Positions 49,916 through 59,694 of a stretch of 64,000 bases of DNA are shown here, piece after piece. The notes beneath the pieces were generated by a model. The model was not told the origin of the DNA. It worked only from the letters and a program-made list of their open reading frames with translations, and made no database searches. Position numbers and translations under genes: made by a program. The first letter of the stretch is position 1, and every line of letters starts with the position of its first letter. The stretch is from contig NZ_JAMXKF010000010.1 in assembly GCF_024220585.1 (NCBI RefSeq), positions 124,359 through 188,358 on the forward strand, written 5' to 3'. This DNA is from Dyadobacter diqingensis. Lineage in GTDB: Bacteria > Bacteroidota > Bacteroidia > Cytophagales > Spirosomataceae.

Positions 49916-49956
49916 GGTAAGTAGGGAAATATGCAAAGCAGATTTCCCTACTTACC
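49916..49956. repeat. 15-bp perfect inverted repeat at the end of the Lys-rich gene
   Basis: GGTAAGTAGGGAAAT (49916-49930) pairs exactly with ATTTCCCTACTTACC (49942-49956) around 11 bases. The right arm includes the stop region of the minus-strand gene. There is no T tract, so it looks like an mRNA-stabilising structure rather than a terminator. Confidence 0.75.
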
Positions 49957-50202
49957 TGAATCGCCCTTCTTTTTTGTTTTTTTCTCCTTCGGAGAATCGT
50001 TGTCGGCACCTTCGTTAGCGCTCGCCTTTTCCGAGGCTTTCCTTTCTTCTTTTTCGAATAACTCGGAAAGTTTCTCAGCCAGTTTTGTTGCAGATTTTTT
50101 GATCCGCTCTTTTGCTTTTTCAGAAAGAGCGTGGGAAGAGCTGATCTGCGACTCGACAGCTTTAATAATGTCAGTTTCTAGGGATTTTTTCTTTAAGTTC
50201 AT
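49948..50202 (-). CDS. Small Lys/Glu-rich protein, 84 aa
   Basis: Start at 50202 (MNLKKKSLETDIIKAVESQ) is preferred over the longer frame. The first 60 residues form a charged amphipathic helix (AKERIKKSATKLAEKLSELF). The C-terminal 25 are Lys-rich and disordered (SPKEKKTKKKGDSGK). The composition recalls small histone-like proteins of this phylum, but no family is certain. Confidence 0.68.
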   Translation of the reverse strand: MNLKKKSLETDIIKAVESQISSSHALSEKAKERIKKSATKLAEKLSELFEKEERKASEKASANEGADNDSPKEKKTKKKGDSGK

Positions 50203-50498
50203 AACCGGGATAAATAACGTTCGACATCGCAAGTTCCCGGATTATTCACAAATGATGATGAAATCAATGTAAACTTTGGCTTTCAAAAACGTGTCTTGTA
50301 TTAAGTTTTGGTATTTAAAGAATGTATCTTCTGAATAAACCGAAATTTGCACGAAGTTATTTTTTGTAATCGAGTGCCTTGTTGGAACTATTGAATTTAC
50401 AACTGTCAAGGCAAGGTTAAGAGATTGTTAAGATTTTAAAAATGAGGTAAATAAAATAAGGCCGGACGTAATTTTATTGCTTAACTACTCACAATCAT

Positions 50499-52001
50499 AT
50501 GTTGCATAAAATTACTGTTCCCACAATGAGCTTACTGGCTCTTTTTGCTTTCAGCTGTACCGATCACGATATTCAGGGACCCGGCGCCGAAAATCCTGTG
50601 GCATTTAAAGAAGTTGCTGCTATCGACCTTGGTGGTTTGGCAGCCTCAGAAATTTCGGCCTATGATCCTGCGACAAAGCGGCTTTTTACGGTTAACAATG
50701 AAGCGACTGCCATTGTTGATGTTCTTGATCTTTCCGCATTTCCATCCGTTAAAAAACTGCAACCCATCAATGTATCAGCGTTGGGCGGCGTGGCCAACAG
50801 CGTAGCGCTTTCCGATGGAAAGCTCGCGATTGCCCTGGAAGCTACCAACAAACAGGCCAATGGAAGTGTCATTGTTGTTAATACGTCGTCACTGGCGCAG
50901 ATCAGACAAATTCAGGTTGGCGCTTTACCGGACATGGTAACTTTCAGCCCTGATGGCAGATATATTGTTACGGCAAACGAAGGCGAACCCAGCGCAGATT
51001 ACACAGTTGATCCTGAAGGCTCAGTTTCGATTATTGATGTTCAGGATAACTACAGTGTGAAAACGCTTACGTTTGGCGGATTTGCAGGTTCATACGCGCA
51101 GCTTGCAGCAAACGGTTTTCGTATTTACGGTCCCAATGCGAGTTTTGCACAAGATATTGAGCCTGAATACGTAGCGGTTTCTGCCGATTCAAAAAAAGCA
51201 TTTGTGACATTACAGGAAAATAATGGAATTGCTGAAATCGATCTTGTCAATGGTGTTATTCTGAAAATAAACCCGCTGGGAACCAAAGATTTTAGTCTGG
51301 CTGCCAATGCGGTTGACGCCAGTGATAAGGATAACAAAATAGCACTGGCTCAGTGGCCGGTTAAGTCATTTTTCCTTCCTGATGCAATCTCGTATTTTTC
51401 TGTAAACGGAGCGGGATATCTTATTACTGCTAATGAAGGTGATGCCAGAGAGTATGCTTCATTTGACGAACAGGCAAGGGTGAGCTCTTTAAAACTTGAT
51501 GCAACCGCTTTTCCAACGGCTGCTACACTTAAATTACCTGAAAATCTTGGCCGTCTTCGCGTTACGAGTACGCTGGGCGATACTGATAAGGATGGAGATT
51601 ACGATGTCTTGTACGGTTTTGGTGGCAGAGGTTTCAGTATCTACAATGCCGGTAATGGTCAGCTTGTTCATGAATCAGGCAAGGGACTGGAACAGCAGGC
51701 GATTGATGCCAATATTTATGATGACGATCGTTCTGATGACAAAGGAGTTGAGCCGGAAGGCGTTACGGTCGGTTTATTGAATGGCAAGCCAACCGCATTT
51801 CTGGCACTTGAACGCGTAGATGCGATTGCAGTGTACGACTTAACCAGTCCTTCAAGTCCTAAATTCCTTCAGATGATAAAAACCGGCGATGCGCCTGAGG
51901 GGATTCTGTTTGTGCCAGCTGACAAAAGTCCAAACGGTAAAGCACTGCTGGTTGCCAGTAACGAAGGTGACGGAACCGTCAAATTTTACCAGACAAAATA
52001 A
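50499..52001 (+). CDS. Choice-of-anchor I beta-propeller lipoprotein
   Basis: The protein has 500 aa with a lipoprotein signal (MSLLALFAFSCTD). The mature part is a propeller with repeated blades, each with a turn such as TFSPDGRYIVTANEGEPS, ITANEGDAREY and ALLVASNEGDGTVKF. NEGEPSADYTVDPEGSV and the acidic DTDKDGDYDVLYGFGGRGFS segment (Ca-binding-like) are typical of the choice-of-anchor I family, related to alkaline phosphatase-like surface glycoproteins. It is probably an outer-membrane binding or sensing protein. Catalysis is not shown. Confidence 0.85.
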   Translation: MLHKITVPTMSLLALFAFSCTDHDIQGPGAENPVAFKEVAAIDLGGLAASEISAYDPATKRLFTVNNEATAIVDVLDLSAFPSVKKLQPINVSALGGVANSVALSDGKLAIALEATNKQANGSVIVVNTSSLAQIRQIQVGALPDMVTFSPDGRYIVTANEGEPSADYTVDPEGSVSIIDVQDNYSVKTLTFGGFAGSYAQLAANGFRIYGPNASFAQDIEPEYVAVSADSKKAFVTLQENNGIAEIDLVNGVILKINPLGTKDFSLAANAVDASDKDNKIALAQWPVKSFFLPDAISYFSVNGAGYLITANEGDAREYASFDEQARVSSLKLDATAFPTAATLKLPENLGRLRVTSTLGDTDKDGDYDVLYGFGGRGFSIYNAGNGQLVHESGKGLEQQAIDANIYDDDRSDDKGVEPEGVTVGLLNGKPTAFLALERVDAIAVYDLTSPSSPKFLQMIKTGDAPEGILFVPADKSPNGKALLVASNEGDGTVKFYQTK

Positions 52002-52025
52002 AAAATATAAAGTTTAAAACATTTT

Positions 52026-52068
52026 AATACCGGGTCAGATCCAGAAGGGATTTGATCCGGTATTTTTT
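52026..52068 (+). terminator. Terminator after the choice-of-anchor gene
   Basis: AATACCGG (52026-52033) pairs with CCGGTATT (52057-52064), with further pairing inside the loop (GATCC/GGAT), followed by TTTTAT. Confidence 0.8.
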
Positions 52069-52267
52069 ATATTGGAGTGGTGCGTTCATTTTTGACACTC
52101 TTAATTTTCAACGAAAATATATTTTAGCGTTTGTTGTGGAACACTGCTTTTGTCTTACAATTATCTGAGCGGTCAGTTCTATCAATCATGTTAAGCTATC
52201 GAAGTCCTGTAAGTTTCTTTAAAAGGTCAAAAGTTGACTTTTTTCGTTTCTTTTAATCGTATAATCG

Positions 52268-52275
52268 TAGCTTTG
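52268..52275 (+). promoter_or_regulatory. Candidate -7 element of the ABC-F gene
   Basis: TAGCTTTG matches TAnnTTTG and lies 20 bases before the start codon. No good -33 TTTG is at 19-21 bases; the nearest is TTTC at a 17-base gap. Confidence 0.4.
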
Positions 52276-52295
52276 CGACTTCAAAAAATGAGAAG

Positions 52296-53933
52296 ATGAT
52301 TACAATTGAAAATTTGGCCGTTGAATTTAGCGGTTCTGTCCTTTTTAGCGAAGTTTCCTTCGTTATTAATCCTACCGATAAAATTGCCCTTATGGGTAAA
52401 AATGGAGCGGGTAAATCCACAATGATGAAAATTATTGCTGGTGAACAAAAAGCCAATCGTGGCCATGTACGTGCACCTAAGGACGCTGTTATCGCTTATT
52501 TGCCGCAACATTTACTTACCGAAGATAACTGTACCGTTTTCGAAGAAGCGGCCAAAGCATTCAAACAGGTTTTTGAAATGCGTGCCGAAATGGAAAAACT
52601 GAATCTTGCACTCGAAACCCGCACAGATTACGACAGTGATGAATATATGGCAATCATCGAACAGGTTACCGAACTGGGTGAAAAATATTATCAGCTGGAA
52701 GAGGTTAATTATGACGCGGAGGTTGAGAAAGCTTTGAAAGGATTAGGATTCAGGCCGGAGGATTTTCAGAGACAAACCAAGGAATTCAGTGGTGGGTGGC
52801 GCATGCGTATTGAGCTTGCCAAAATATTATTGCAAAAGCCAGACCTTATTCTACTCGATGAGCCTACAAACCACATTGATATTGAATCCGTGATGTGGCT
52901 GGAAGATTTTTTGGTGAACAAGGCAAATGCAGTAATGGTTATTTCTCACGACCGTGCCTTCATCGACAACATTACCAACCGTACGGTTGAAGTAACCATG
53001 GGGAGGATTTTTGATTATAAAGCCAACTATTCACATTATTTGGTATTGCGGGAGGAGCGCAGATCACATCAGGTTAAGGCATATCAGGAACAGCAGAGAA
53101 TGATTGCTGATAATATGCAATTTATCGAACGCTTTCGCGGGACATACTCCAAAACCAATCAGGTTTCCTCTCGTGAACGCATGTTAGAGAAATTGGAAAT
53201 TATTGAAATTGATGAAATTGATAATTCAGCATTAAAACTTCGTTTCCCCCCTTCTCCACGTTCAGGTGACTATCCGGTTACTGTGAAAGATGTGTCAAAA
53301 TCCTACGGGGATCAGGTTGTGTTTAAAAATGCCAGCATGTCTATTTCAAGAGGGGAAAAGGTGTCATTTGTGGGCCGGAACGGTGAAGGGAAATCGACGA
53401 TGATTAAGGCTATCATGGGCCAGATCGATGTGGATGGAACCTGTCAGCTTGGGCATAATGTGAAGGTTGGGTATTTTGCGCAGAATCAGGCATCCTTACT
53501 AGATCCTAATCTGACTATTTTTCAGACAGTGGACGAGGTTGCAGAAGGAGATGTAAGAACCCAGATCAAAAATATTTTAGGAGCCTTCATGTTTCAGGGT
53601 GAAGATATCGACAAAAAAGTAAGTGTTTTGTCAGGTGGAGAAAAAACGCGGCTTGCCATGGTGAAGTTGCTCCTGGAACCTGTAAACCTGTTGATTCTCG
53701 ATGAACCTACGAACCACCTGGACTTAAAGTCAAAGGATGTTTTGAAAGAAGCACTTAGAAACTTTGACGGTACATTGGTGTTAGTCTCTCACGATCGTGA
53801 TTTCCTACAAGGGTTATCTCAAAAAGTATTTGAGTTCAAAGACAAACGAGTAATCGAGCATTTTGAAACGATTGATGCTTTCCTGGAACGCAATCGGATA
53901 AAAAGTATAGCGGATCTTCAACTTGCTAAGTAG
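52296..53933 (+). CDS. ABC-F family ribosome-associated ATPase
   Basis: The protein has 545 aa with two ATP-binding domains and no membrane segments. Domain 1 has Walker A GKNGAGKSTMM and signature EFSGGWRMRI, with Walker B LILLDEPTNHID. Domain 2 has GRNGEGKSTMI, VLSGGEKTRLAM and LLILDEPTNHLD. The inter-domain linker (about 240-310) is a charged helical pair with YSKTNQVSSRERMLEKLE, the arm that enters the ribosomal E site. It is a translation factor of the EttA/Uup/YbiT group; antibiotic resistance is not indicated. Confidence 0.93.
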   Translation: MITIENLAVEFSGSVLFSEVSFVINPTDKIALMGKNGAGKSTMMKIIAGEQKANRGHVRAPKDAVIAYLPQHLLTEDNCTVFEEAAKAFKQVFEMRAEMEKLNLALETRTDYDSDEYMAIIEQVTELGEKYYQLEEVNYDAEVEKALKGLGFRPEDFQRQTKEFSGGWRMRIELAKILLQKPDLILLDEPTNHIDIESVMWLEDFLVNKANAVMVISHDRAFIDNITNRTVEVTMGRIFDYKANYSHYLVLREERRSHQVKAYQEQQRMIADNMQFIERFRGTYSKTNQVSSRERMLEKLEIIEIDEIDNSALKLRFPPSPRSGDYPVTVKDVSKSYGDQVVFKNASMSISRGEKVSFVGRNGEGKSTMIKAIMGQIDVDGTCQLGHNVKVGYFAQNQASLLDPNLTIFQTVDEVAEGDVRTQIKNILGAFMFQGEDIDKKVSVLSGGEKTRLAMVKLLLEPVNLLILDEPTNHLDLKSKDVLKEALRNFDGTLVLVSHDRDFLQGLSQKVFEFKDKRVIEHFETIDAFLERNRIKSIADLQLAK

Positions 53934-54046
53934 ATAAGGCTGAGAGCCTGCTATTTAAATTTCGTTGATGGATAGAGATTTGGGTGCGCTTTTGAGCGTA
54001 TAAAACGCAAATTGCCCGGCAATTCCTTACAGTCACTTTCAGATTC

Positions 54047-54070
54047 TCGATGAGATTCGAATCTCATCGA
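54047..54070. repeat. 24-bp perfect palindrome with no spacer
   Basis: TCGATGAGATTC is followed directly by its reverse complement GAATCTCATCGA. A spacer-free palindrome of this length is a candidate binding site for a dimeric protein or resolvase. As RNA it would form a hairpin with no loop, which is unfavourable, so a DNA-level role is more likely. Confidence 0.8.
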
Positions 54071-54073
54071 TAT

Positions 54074-54109
54074 AAAAATGCCGCTTCTGTATCAGGAGTG
54101 GCATTTTTT
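54074..54109. terminator. Terminator between convergent genes
   Basis: AAAAATGCC (54074-54082) pairs with GGCATTTTT (54100-54108). Inside it CTTCTG (54084-54089) pairs with CAGGAG (54093-54098) with one wobble, and a G-T pair joins the two stems. T tracts are present in both directions. It serves the ABC-F gene and possibly the giant minus-strand gene. Confidence 0.82.
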
Positions 54110-54261
54110 ATACGTGGAACGCAAACTAAAATTCATCACAGAATGGGCTTTCTGAATCTGAATCCAAGGCAAAGATTAGCTTCCGGAAAGACTGTGTAAA
54201 CAAAACAGATGCAGCCTCCCGAGAAAAAAGCTGCACCTGTTGGCGATCGAAGTTGTGTTAT

Positions 54262-57200
54262 TTAATCCAGCAGAATCTTTTTTGTCACAGTTCCCTGATC
54301 GGTCCGGATACGGACCAGCAGTATACCAGCGGGTATTCCTGACAGGTTTAAACCGGATTTACTGGATGACATTAAGATTCTTCCCGACAGATCGAAAATT
54401 GTCGCGAGTTCAAGGTTGTCTGCGGTTTGAATCTGCATGTTTCGGTTTGCATCTACCCAGACGGTTACTTCGTTGGTCGGAAGGTCAAACCGGATACCGA
54501 CAATGCGGGAATATTCGGTTTTTCCATCAAAATCGATTTGCCGCAGACGATAATAGTTGATGCCGTTTCCGGGTGTTTCGTCGCGGAAAATATAGTCGTG
54601 GTTTTGGGAGGTCGTGGCATTTCCATCGATAAAACCGATATCTGACCAACGCATCGCATCATTGCTCCGCTGGACGAAAAATCCTTTGTTATTGGTTTCT
54701 GAGGTGGTGCGCCATTGAAGTTCGGCTGCCGTACCATGGGCTTTGACATTAAATGTGACCAGGGTAACGGGTAGGGGAGAGATGGCTGTAAGTGTCACAG
54801 CGTTGGCAGTGTATCCCACTTCCCAGCTGGATGGAAGGCCTGTTACTGTGCTGAATGTGCCTGATATTCCCTGTGCACTCAGGATCGTGATTTTATCCCC
54901 CTGAGTCCAGCTGTAACCCACTGATACGTTTAGTGTACCACCCAGCGTGGCGGTTCCGTTAACAATAATCTGGTCGAAGTTGACACCTGGAGTACCAGTT
55001 CCGTTTACTTCGATGTCAACGATACCCTTGCTGAAATCTTCGCTATCGTCGAAAGTCATCTGGCCGGGTGAATTGCCGGGTGAGATCTTGCCGCCATTGC
55101 TTACGAAACGAGCCGCCGAAATATTACTTTTTCCTTTGATTTGCCCACCCGTGTCGTTGCTAAGAGTGCCGGTCCCATCGGAAGATAGTATGGACGGCAC
55201 CGTGGTGGATGCGCCTATGTTCATTACACCGGTATTGGTAAATGTACGACTGTCGGCCACAATAGCGCTGGTCACCCGATCAATGTTTATTTGCCCTCCT
55301 GCATTATTAAAACCCCTGAGGGCGTAGATACCGAAGGAGATCGTATTTCCCGGAGACAACGCCCCAATTGTAATAGCCCCCTGGTTGGTAAAGGCGGTTC
55401 CGTTCTCGCTAATGGCAAGGATTGTAACGCGGTCAATAAACAGCCGTCCATTTGAAGTATTGGTAAATGTCCCGTAATTGGTAATACCATAGGAACCGCT
55501 GGCTGCGTTCGCACCTATTCTTATATCGCCGGTATTGGAGAATACACCGGAATTATTGGAGAGAGCCGTAGATTTAGTTTGATCAATCTGAATTTTACCA
55601 CCCGTATGGTTATTAAATGTCGCTTCATTTCTGATACCGAATCCACCCACTGCTGCAACGGATCCGATACTGATTGTACCATGATTGTCCAGCGATCCCT
55701 TGTTTAATAAAGCGTGGGATACGGAACCGTTTAGTGTCAAGCTACCGGTCGGGCTGATGGTCAATTGGCCATCGGTTTGGACGGCGATGCTGTTGGCTAC
55801 GGCATTCGGTGTATTAATCACGGGCTTGTTGCTTACATTTGGAATAAGCGCATGTACACCCGTAGCGGGCACGCCTGCTGTCCAGTTACCTATTGTGTTC
55901 CAATCGGTATTAATTGCACCTGTCCAGGCCGTTTGATGCGTGTAAACCAACGATACTGTGGTACTGGAATACTCGACTGACCAGTTTTCGGGTAGCCCTG
56001 TGATCGTGGCAAAGTTGCCGATAATAAGTTGGGAAGTTAGAACAGGGATTCGGTCACCAGCGTGCCCAGTGTAATTAATGTTTAGCGCCAGCGTTCCACT
56101 CAGTGTTAATACGCCTTTAAATTCGATCTGGTCGTAGTCGACACCGGCTGTACCCGCGCCATTCACATCAAGTGAAACAGTGCTGTTTTTTAGCTCATGC
56201 GAGCCTGTAAAAGTCATCTTACCGTTCGGAAAACCAGGGGACAATTTGCCGAAGTCACTTTTGAAAAGTTGGGAGGAAATAGTACCCGAAGCCCTGAATT
56301 CACTGCCGTAATAATTGTAGAATCCGCTATACGTGCCTCCCTGTATCAGATTCACAAGATTGCCGGAAGCACCCATCACGGTAAGACCCCGGTTTGTAAG
56401 GCTACTTACCGAAAGGTAAAAGCCTGTTTGAACCCGATCAATATTGATCGTTCCTGCCCCCCTGTTGGACAGCGAGGTTTGATCGAGGTACATGCCATGA
56501 GTAATTGTATTACCGCCATTTTGAGCACCAATGCTTATGACGCCTGCGTCATTTATAAAACTGGAATTTTTTCCATATATCCCTGCGTTTGCAACCCGGT
56601 CAATATTGATCCGGCTGCCCGCAAGATTTTCAAAGTTAGCTTCATTGGTAATTCCGTATTCTCCCGTAGAAGCGGTAGCTCCGATATTGATGGTACCCGC
56701 ATTGTAAAAATTATCGGCTGTATTAAGAATGCCCTGGACGGTTGTATGGTCAATGTTGATTTTTGCACCCGTATTATTATAAAATTTACCAGCATTGCTG
56801 ATACCGGTGTAAGAGGCCAATGTAGCGCCTATTGTGATGGTTCCGTTGTTTTGTAGCTGACCATCATTTTGGATACCGGGCGAATAAGCTTTGTTAAGTG
56901 TCAGGACCCCTGTACTGGTTATGGTTAGGACAGCGCCTGCAGAGACAATAACCGAACCCGCGATGGCTGTGCTCGTGCTGATCGTCGGGTCATTGTTCAC
57001 GTCCGGGATAATCGCAATAGCAGACTCGGTCGGAAGGCCATTTGTCCAGTTGCCAGGGGTGTTCCAATTCGTATTCACCGCTCCGGTCCATGTTGTCTTC
57101 CCACTTGCATAATAGTGAAGAATCATTGCGTTGTTTTCATACAGCATTTGCCAGCCGGCCGGAAGAGCGCTGATGGAAGTGAATGAACCAGCCAATGTTC

Positions 57201-59694
57201 CTGCTTTCACAATGGTTATCCGGTCACCTGTTTGGGGTGAATAGTTGAACGTTAGATTGAGCTGGCCGTTGAGTGTCGCCGTTGCTGTGGCTTCTATTTG
57301 GTCGTGGTCAACAACCCCATTGATATCCATTGGTATTACTGCGGTGGAATTTAGTGCCAGATTTCCCTCAACCGTTATTTTACCAATCGGTACACCTGGC
57401 TCAATCGTGCCCCCCGCATTGGCACGGAACTGGTTCAGGGTTATCAATCCGCTTCCCTTCAACAAACCGTCCGGCAAGTTTGTGAAACTTCCTAAGCCGC
57501 CTGATAATAACACCGGCACATTTGTGGAGCTGCCAATAATAATCTTGGCTGAGCTTCTGCTCGTCCCCGATGCCAAATAAATGGCCGTATTTACTCTGTC
57601 AATGTTGATCGTTCCTTTGGCAAACTCAATCTGTGAGCTTCCGTAGACTCCGTAATTCATAGTGTTTCCGCCAGATACTGCACCAATGATAATATCGCCA
57701 TAGTTGAGAATTGTACCTATCTGATGGTTAAATGCTGTATTTGTCACACGATCAATACGAAGTTTACTACCTATTTCACTCGTGAACCGACCATAACAGA
57801 TAATACCGTCAATACCCGCAGGTGCATTTTCTCCGATCACAATTTCCCCCTCATTATACAAATCAGTATCGATCCCAATGTAGATGGCTGAGATCGTTGT
57901 GCGGTCAATGAGGACCGAACCGGTCGGCAGATTTTTGAAAGTACCTGCGTTATCCAGACCGTACAGCGGCGTTCCTGAGCTGTTACCTATACGAATAAGT
58001 CCACCGTTATTAAAAGTACCTGAGTTAAATAAAGCAGAACCAAACACGGCAGCCCGATTGATAAGTAGTCCCGAACCAGCATTGTTGTTAAAGGTTCCTT
58101 CATTGCGGACCGCAGTCAGGTTAATGTCCCCGGTCAAACCTACAACAATATCTCCGTTGTTATTTAGGGTTCCTTTATTGATCAGCCCATACTCGAAGGA
58201 TTTGTCAATCGTCAATTTACGGGACGCATTAATGGTAAGCGTGGCGCCGGTTTGCACGGTTAAAGACAGTGCGAGCCCATTCCCTGCACTAATAATAGGA
58301 CTTCGGGCAACATTTGGCACAAACACCTCTGACCTGTCGCCGGGTATACCGCTCGACCAGTTTCCCGCTTTATGCCAGTCTGCATCAACGGCCCCGGTCC
58401 AAGTTGTTTGTCCAAGCTGGCCGAAAGAAAGTATCACCTGGGTGGCCGTGTAGGTCAGGTCCCAGCCGGTGGGCAGACCGGTTACTGTTGCAAAAGTTCC
58501 CGAGATAGCCGAAGCGGTAAGGAGAATGACACGGTCACCAGGCGTAGGTGTGTGGGTAACGGACAAGGCCAGTGTTCCTCCGAGGAAAGCATTTTTTTCG
58601 ACAATAATCTGGTCATAAGCAACACCTGCGGTTCCTGTGCTGTTGACGTCCATCCTTAATATCCCTATGCCGAAATATATATTGAATGAAGGAAAATTCA
58701 AGCGACCGCCGGCTCCAGCGGTTGTGCCCGGTGAGATAGTTCCGCCAGAATCCTCGTAACGCCCCTGCATATTTCCTGAGGCTTCAAATATTCCACCAGG
58801 ATTATTTACGAGTCGCCCCGGTGAAACAGTGCCCTTAATGATGGCGGACGGAGTAGCAACAGCCGTTAATTTGCCGATTGTTATTGTTCCTGAATTGATA
58901 AGATTGTACCCCTGACTAAACAAAAGACCGGTATTCACGCGGTCTATGTTGATACGTGCACCGGCTCGGTTTGTTATTTCAGATAATATTTCGAAAGCTT
59001 CTTTTATCGTATTCCCTGTGGCAATGCTGCCAATGGTAATTTCTCCAAGGTTGTCTAATTTGATCATGGATATGGCAGTATTACTGACACGGTCGATGTA
59101 AATCTTGCCGGTTGCGGAGTTGGTTACTTTTCCACGGGGGCCTATTCCGACAGATCCAGCGCCTGTATTTTTTCCAATGTTGATAGTTCCCTGATTCAGG
59201 AGCTCACCTGCATCCGAACTAAGTATGGCAAAACTCTCATCCCCGGTCACTCTGTCTATATTCAGGACAGAGCCCGTATTATTATTGAAAATACTGTTAT
59301 TTACCAATCCATATGTACCCACTGTTGAGGTATTCCCGATTGTGATTGTTCCGTTATTCTGGACGGTACCGTCATTCGCCATGGCCTGCACAGCGGATCC
59401 GTTCATCGACAAAGATGCACCTGTATTAATCGTGAGCAATGCACCAGTCTGTATCGTTACAGATTTGGCTATTGCGCCGGCTACGCTGATTACGGGGTCA
59501 TTGGTAACATTGGGTATGATTGCTTCAACAGAAGCAGTAGGTATGCCTGCTGTCCAGTTGGCAGCATTGCTCCAGACTGTATTGACCGTCCCGGTCCAGG
59601 TAGTTTGTGCATACAGTTTGCCGTTGGTTCCCCAAAATATAAGGGACAACAGGACAAACAAACGTTGAATAATTTGTGGTAGTTTTCGAATCAT
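54262..59694 (-). CDS. Giant type IX-secreted repeat protein, 1810 aa
   Basis: A signal peptide (LFVLLSLIFWGTNGKLYA) is followed by four similar modules, each opening with TTWTGAVNTxWNxxxNW and then a PNVxNxPxI segment. They start near residues 31, 427, 864 and 1251. Each module continues with many short strand units containing NxGTI-x-IG and INIDRV, a beta-helix style repeat, and closes with GDRITILxA-like segments. The C-terminus has a fibronectin-like part (VTFNVKAHGTAAELQWRTTS) and a sorting domain with LSGRILMSS ending TKKILLD, the type IX C-terminal signal. It should be exported to the cell surface as an adhesin or matrix protein. No enzyme motif is seen. Confidence 0.9.
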   Translation of the reverse strand: MIRKLPQIIQRLFVLLSLIFWGTNGKLYAQTTWTGTVNTVWSNAANWTAGIPTASVEAIIPNVTNDPVISVAGAIAKSVTIQTGALLTINTGASLSMNGSAVQAMANDGTVQNNGTITIGNTSTVGTYGLVNNSIFNNNTGSVLNIDRVTGDESFAILSSDAGELLNQGTINIGKNTGAGSVGIGPRGKVTNSATGKIYIDRVSNTAISMIKLDNLGEITIGSIATGNTIKEAFEILSEITNRAGARINIDRVNTGLLFSQGYNLINSGTITIGKLTAVATPSAIIKGTVSPGRLVNNPGGIFEASGNMQGRYEDSGGTISPGTTAGAGGRLNFPSFNIYFGIGILRMDVNSTGTAGVAYDQIIVEKNAFLGGTLALSVTHTPTPGDRVILLTASAISGTFATVTGLPTGWDLTYTATQVILSFGQLGQTTWTGAVDADWHKAGNWSSGIPGDRSEVFVPNVARSPIISAGNGLALSLTVQTGATLTINASRKLTIDKSFEYGLINKGTLNNNGDIVVGLTGDINLTAVRNEGTFNNNAGSGLLINRAAVFGSALFNSGTFNNGGLIRIGNSSGTPLYGLDNAGTFKNLPTGSVLIDRTTISAIYIGIDTDLYNEGEIVIGENAPAGIDGIICYGRFTSEIGSKLRIDRVTNTAFNHQIGTILNYGDIIIGAVSGGNTMNYGVYGSSQIEFAKGTINIDRVNTAIYLASGTSRSSAKIIIGSSTNVPVLLSGGLGSFTNLPDGLLKGSGLITLNQFRANAGGTIEPGVPIGKITVEGNLALNSTAVIPMDINGVVDHDQIEATATATLNGQLNLTFNYSPQTGDRITIVKAGTLAGSFTSISALPAGWQMLYENNAMILHYYASGKTTWTGAVNTNWNTPGNWTNGLPTESAIAIIPDVNNDPTISTSTAIAGSVIVSAGAVLTITSTGVLTLNKAYSPGIQNDGQLQNNGTITIGATLASYTGISNAGKFYNNTGAKINIDHTTVQGILNTADNFYNAGTINIGATASTGEYGITNEANFENLAGSRINIDRVANAGIYGKNSSFINDAGVISIGAQNGGNTITHGMYLDQTSLSNRGAGTINIDRVQTGFYLSVSSLTNRGLTVMGASGNLVNLIQGGTYSGFYNYYGSEFRASGTISSQLFKSDFGKLSPGFPNGKMTFTGSHELKNSTVSLDVNGAGTAGVDYDQIEFKGVLTLSGTLALNINYTGHAGDRIPVLTSQLIIGNFATITGLPENWSVEYSSTTVSLVYTHQTAWTGAINTDWNTIGNWTAGVPATGVHALIPNVSNKPVINTPNAVANSIAVQTDGQLTISPTGSLTLNGSVSHALLNKGSLDNHGTISIGSVAAVGGFGIRNEATFNNHTGGKIQIDQTKSTALSNNSGVFSNTGDIRIGANAASGSYGITNYGTFTNTSNGRLFIDRVTILAISENGTAFTNQGAITIGALSPGNTISFGIYALRGFNNAGGQINIDRVTSAIVADSRTFTNTGVMNIGASTTVPSILSSDGTGTLSNDTGGQIKGKSNISAARFVSNGGKISPGNSPGQMTFDDSEDFSKGIVDIEVNGTGTPGVNFDQIIVNGTATLGGTLNVSVGYSWTQGDKITILSAQGISGTFSTVTGLPSSWEVGYTANAVTLTAISPLPVTLVTFNVKAHGTAAELQWRTTSETNNKGFFVQRSNDAMRWSDIGFIDGNATTSQNHDYIFRDETPGNGINYYRLRQIDFDGKTEYSRIVGIRFDLPTNEVTVWVDANRNMQIQTADNLELATIFDLSGRILMSSSKSGLNLSGIPAGILLVRIRTDQGTVTKKILLD

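Larger units (their letters stand above)
53934..54261. other. Intergenic gap with a perfect palindrome and terminator
   Basis: No convincing gene. It holds the palindrome at 54047-54070 and the terminator at 54074-54109 (listed separately). The rest shows nothing notable; the last 70 bases form the 3' region of the minus-strand giant gene. Confidence 0.7.

Noticed and set aside
49931..50272. 113-codon plus-strand frame
   Set aside because: It is the Ser/Phe-rich mirror of the Lys/Glu-rich minus-strand gene at 49948-50202.
54240..59668. Many plus-strand frames of 60-219 codons over the giant gene
   Set aside because: They are shadows of the repetitive minus-strand gene, which has a signal peptide, modules and a sorting domain.
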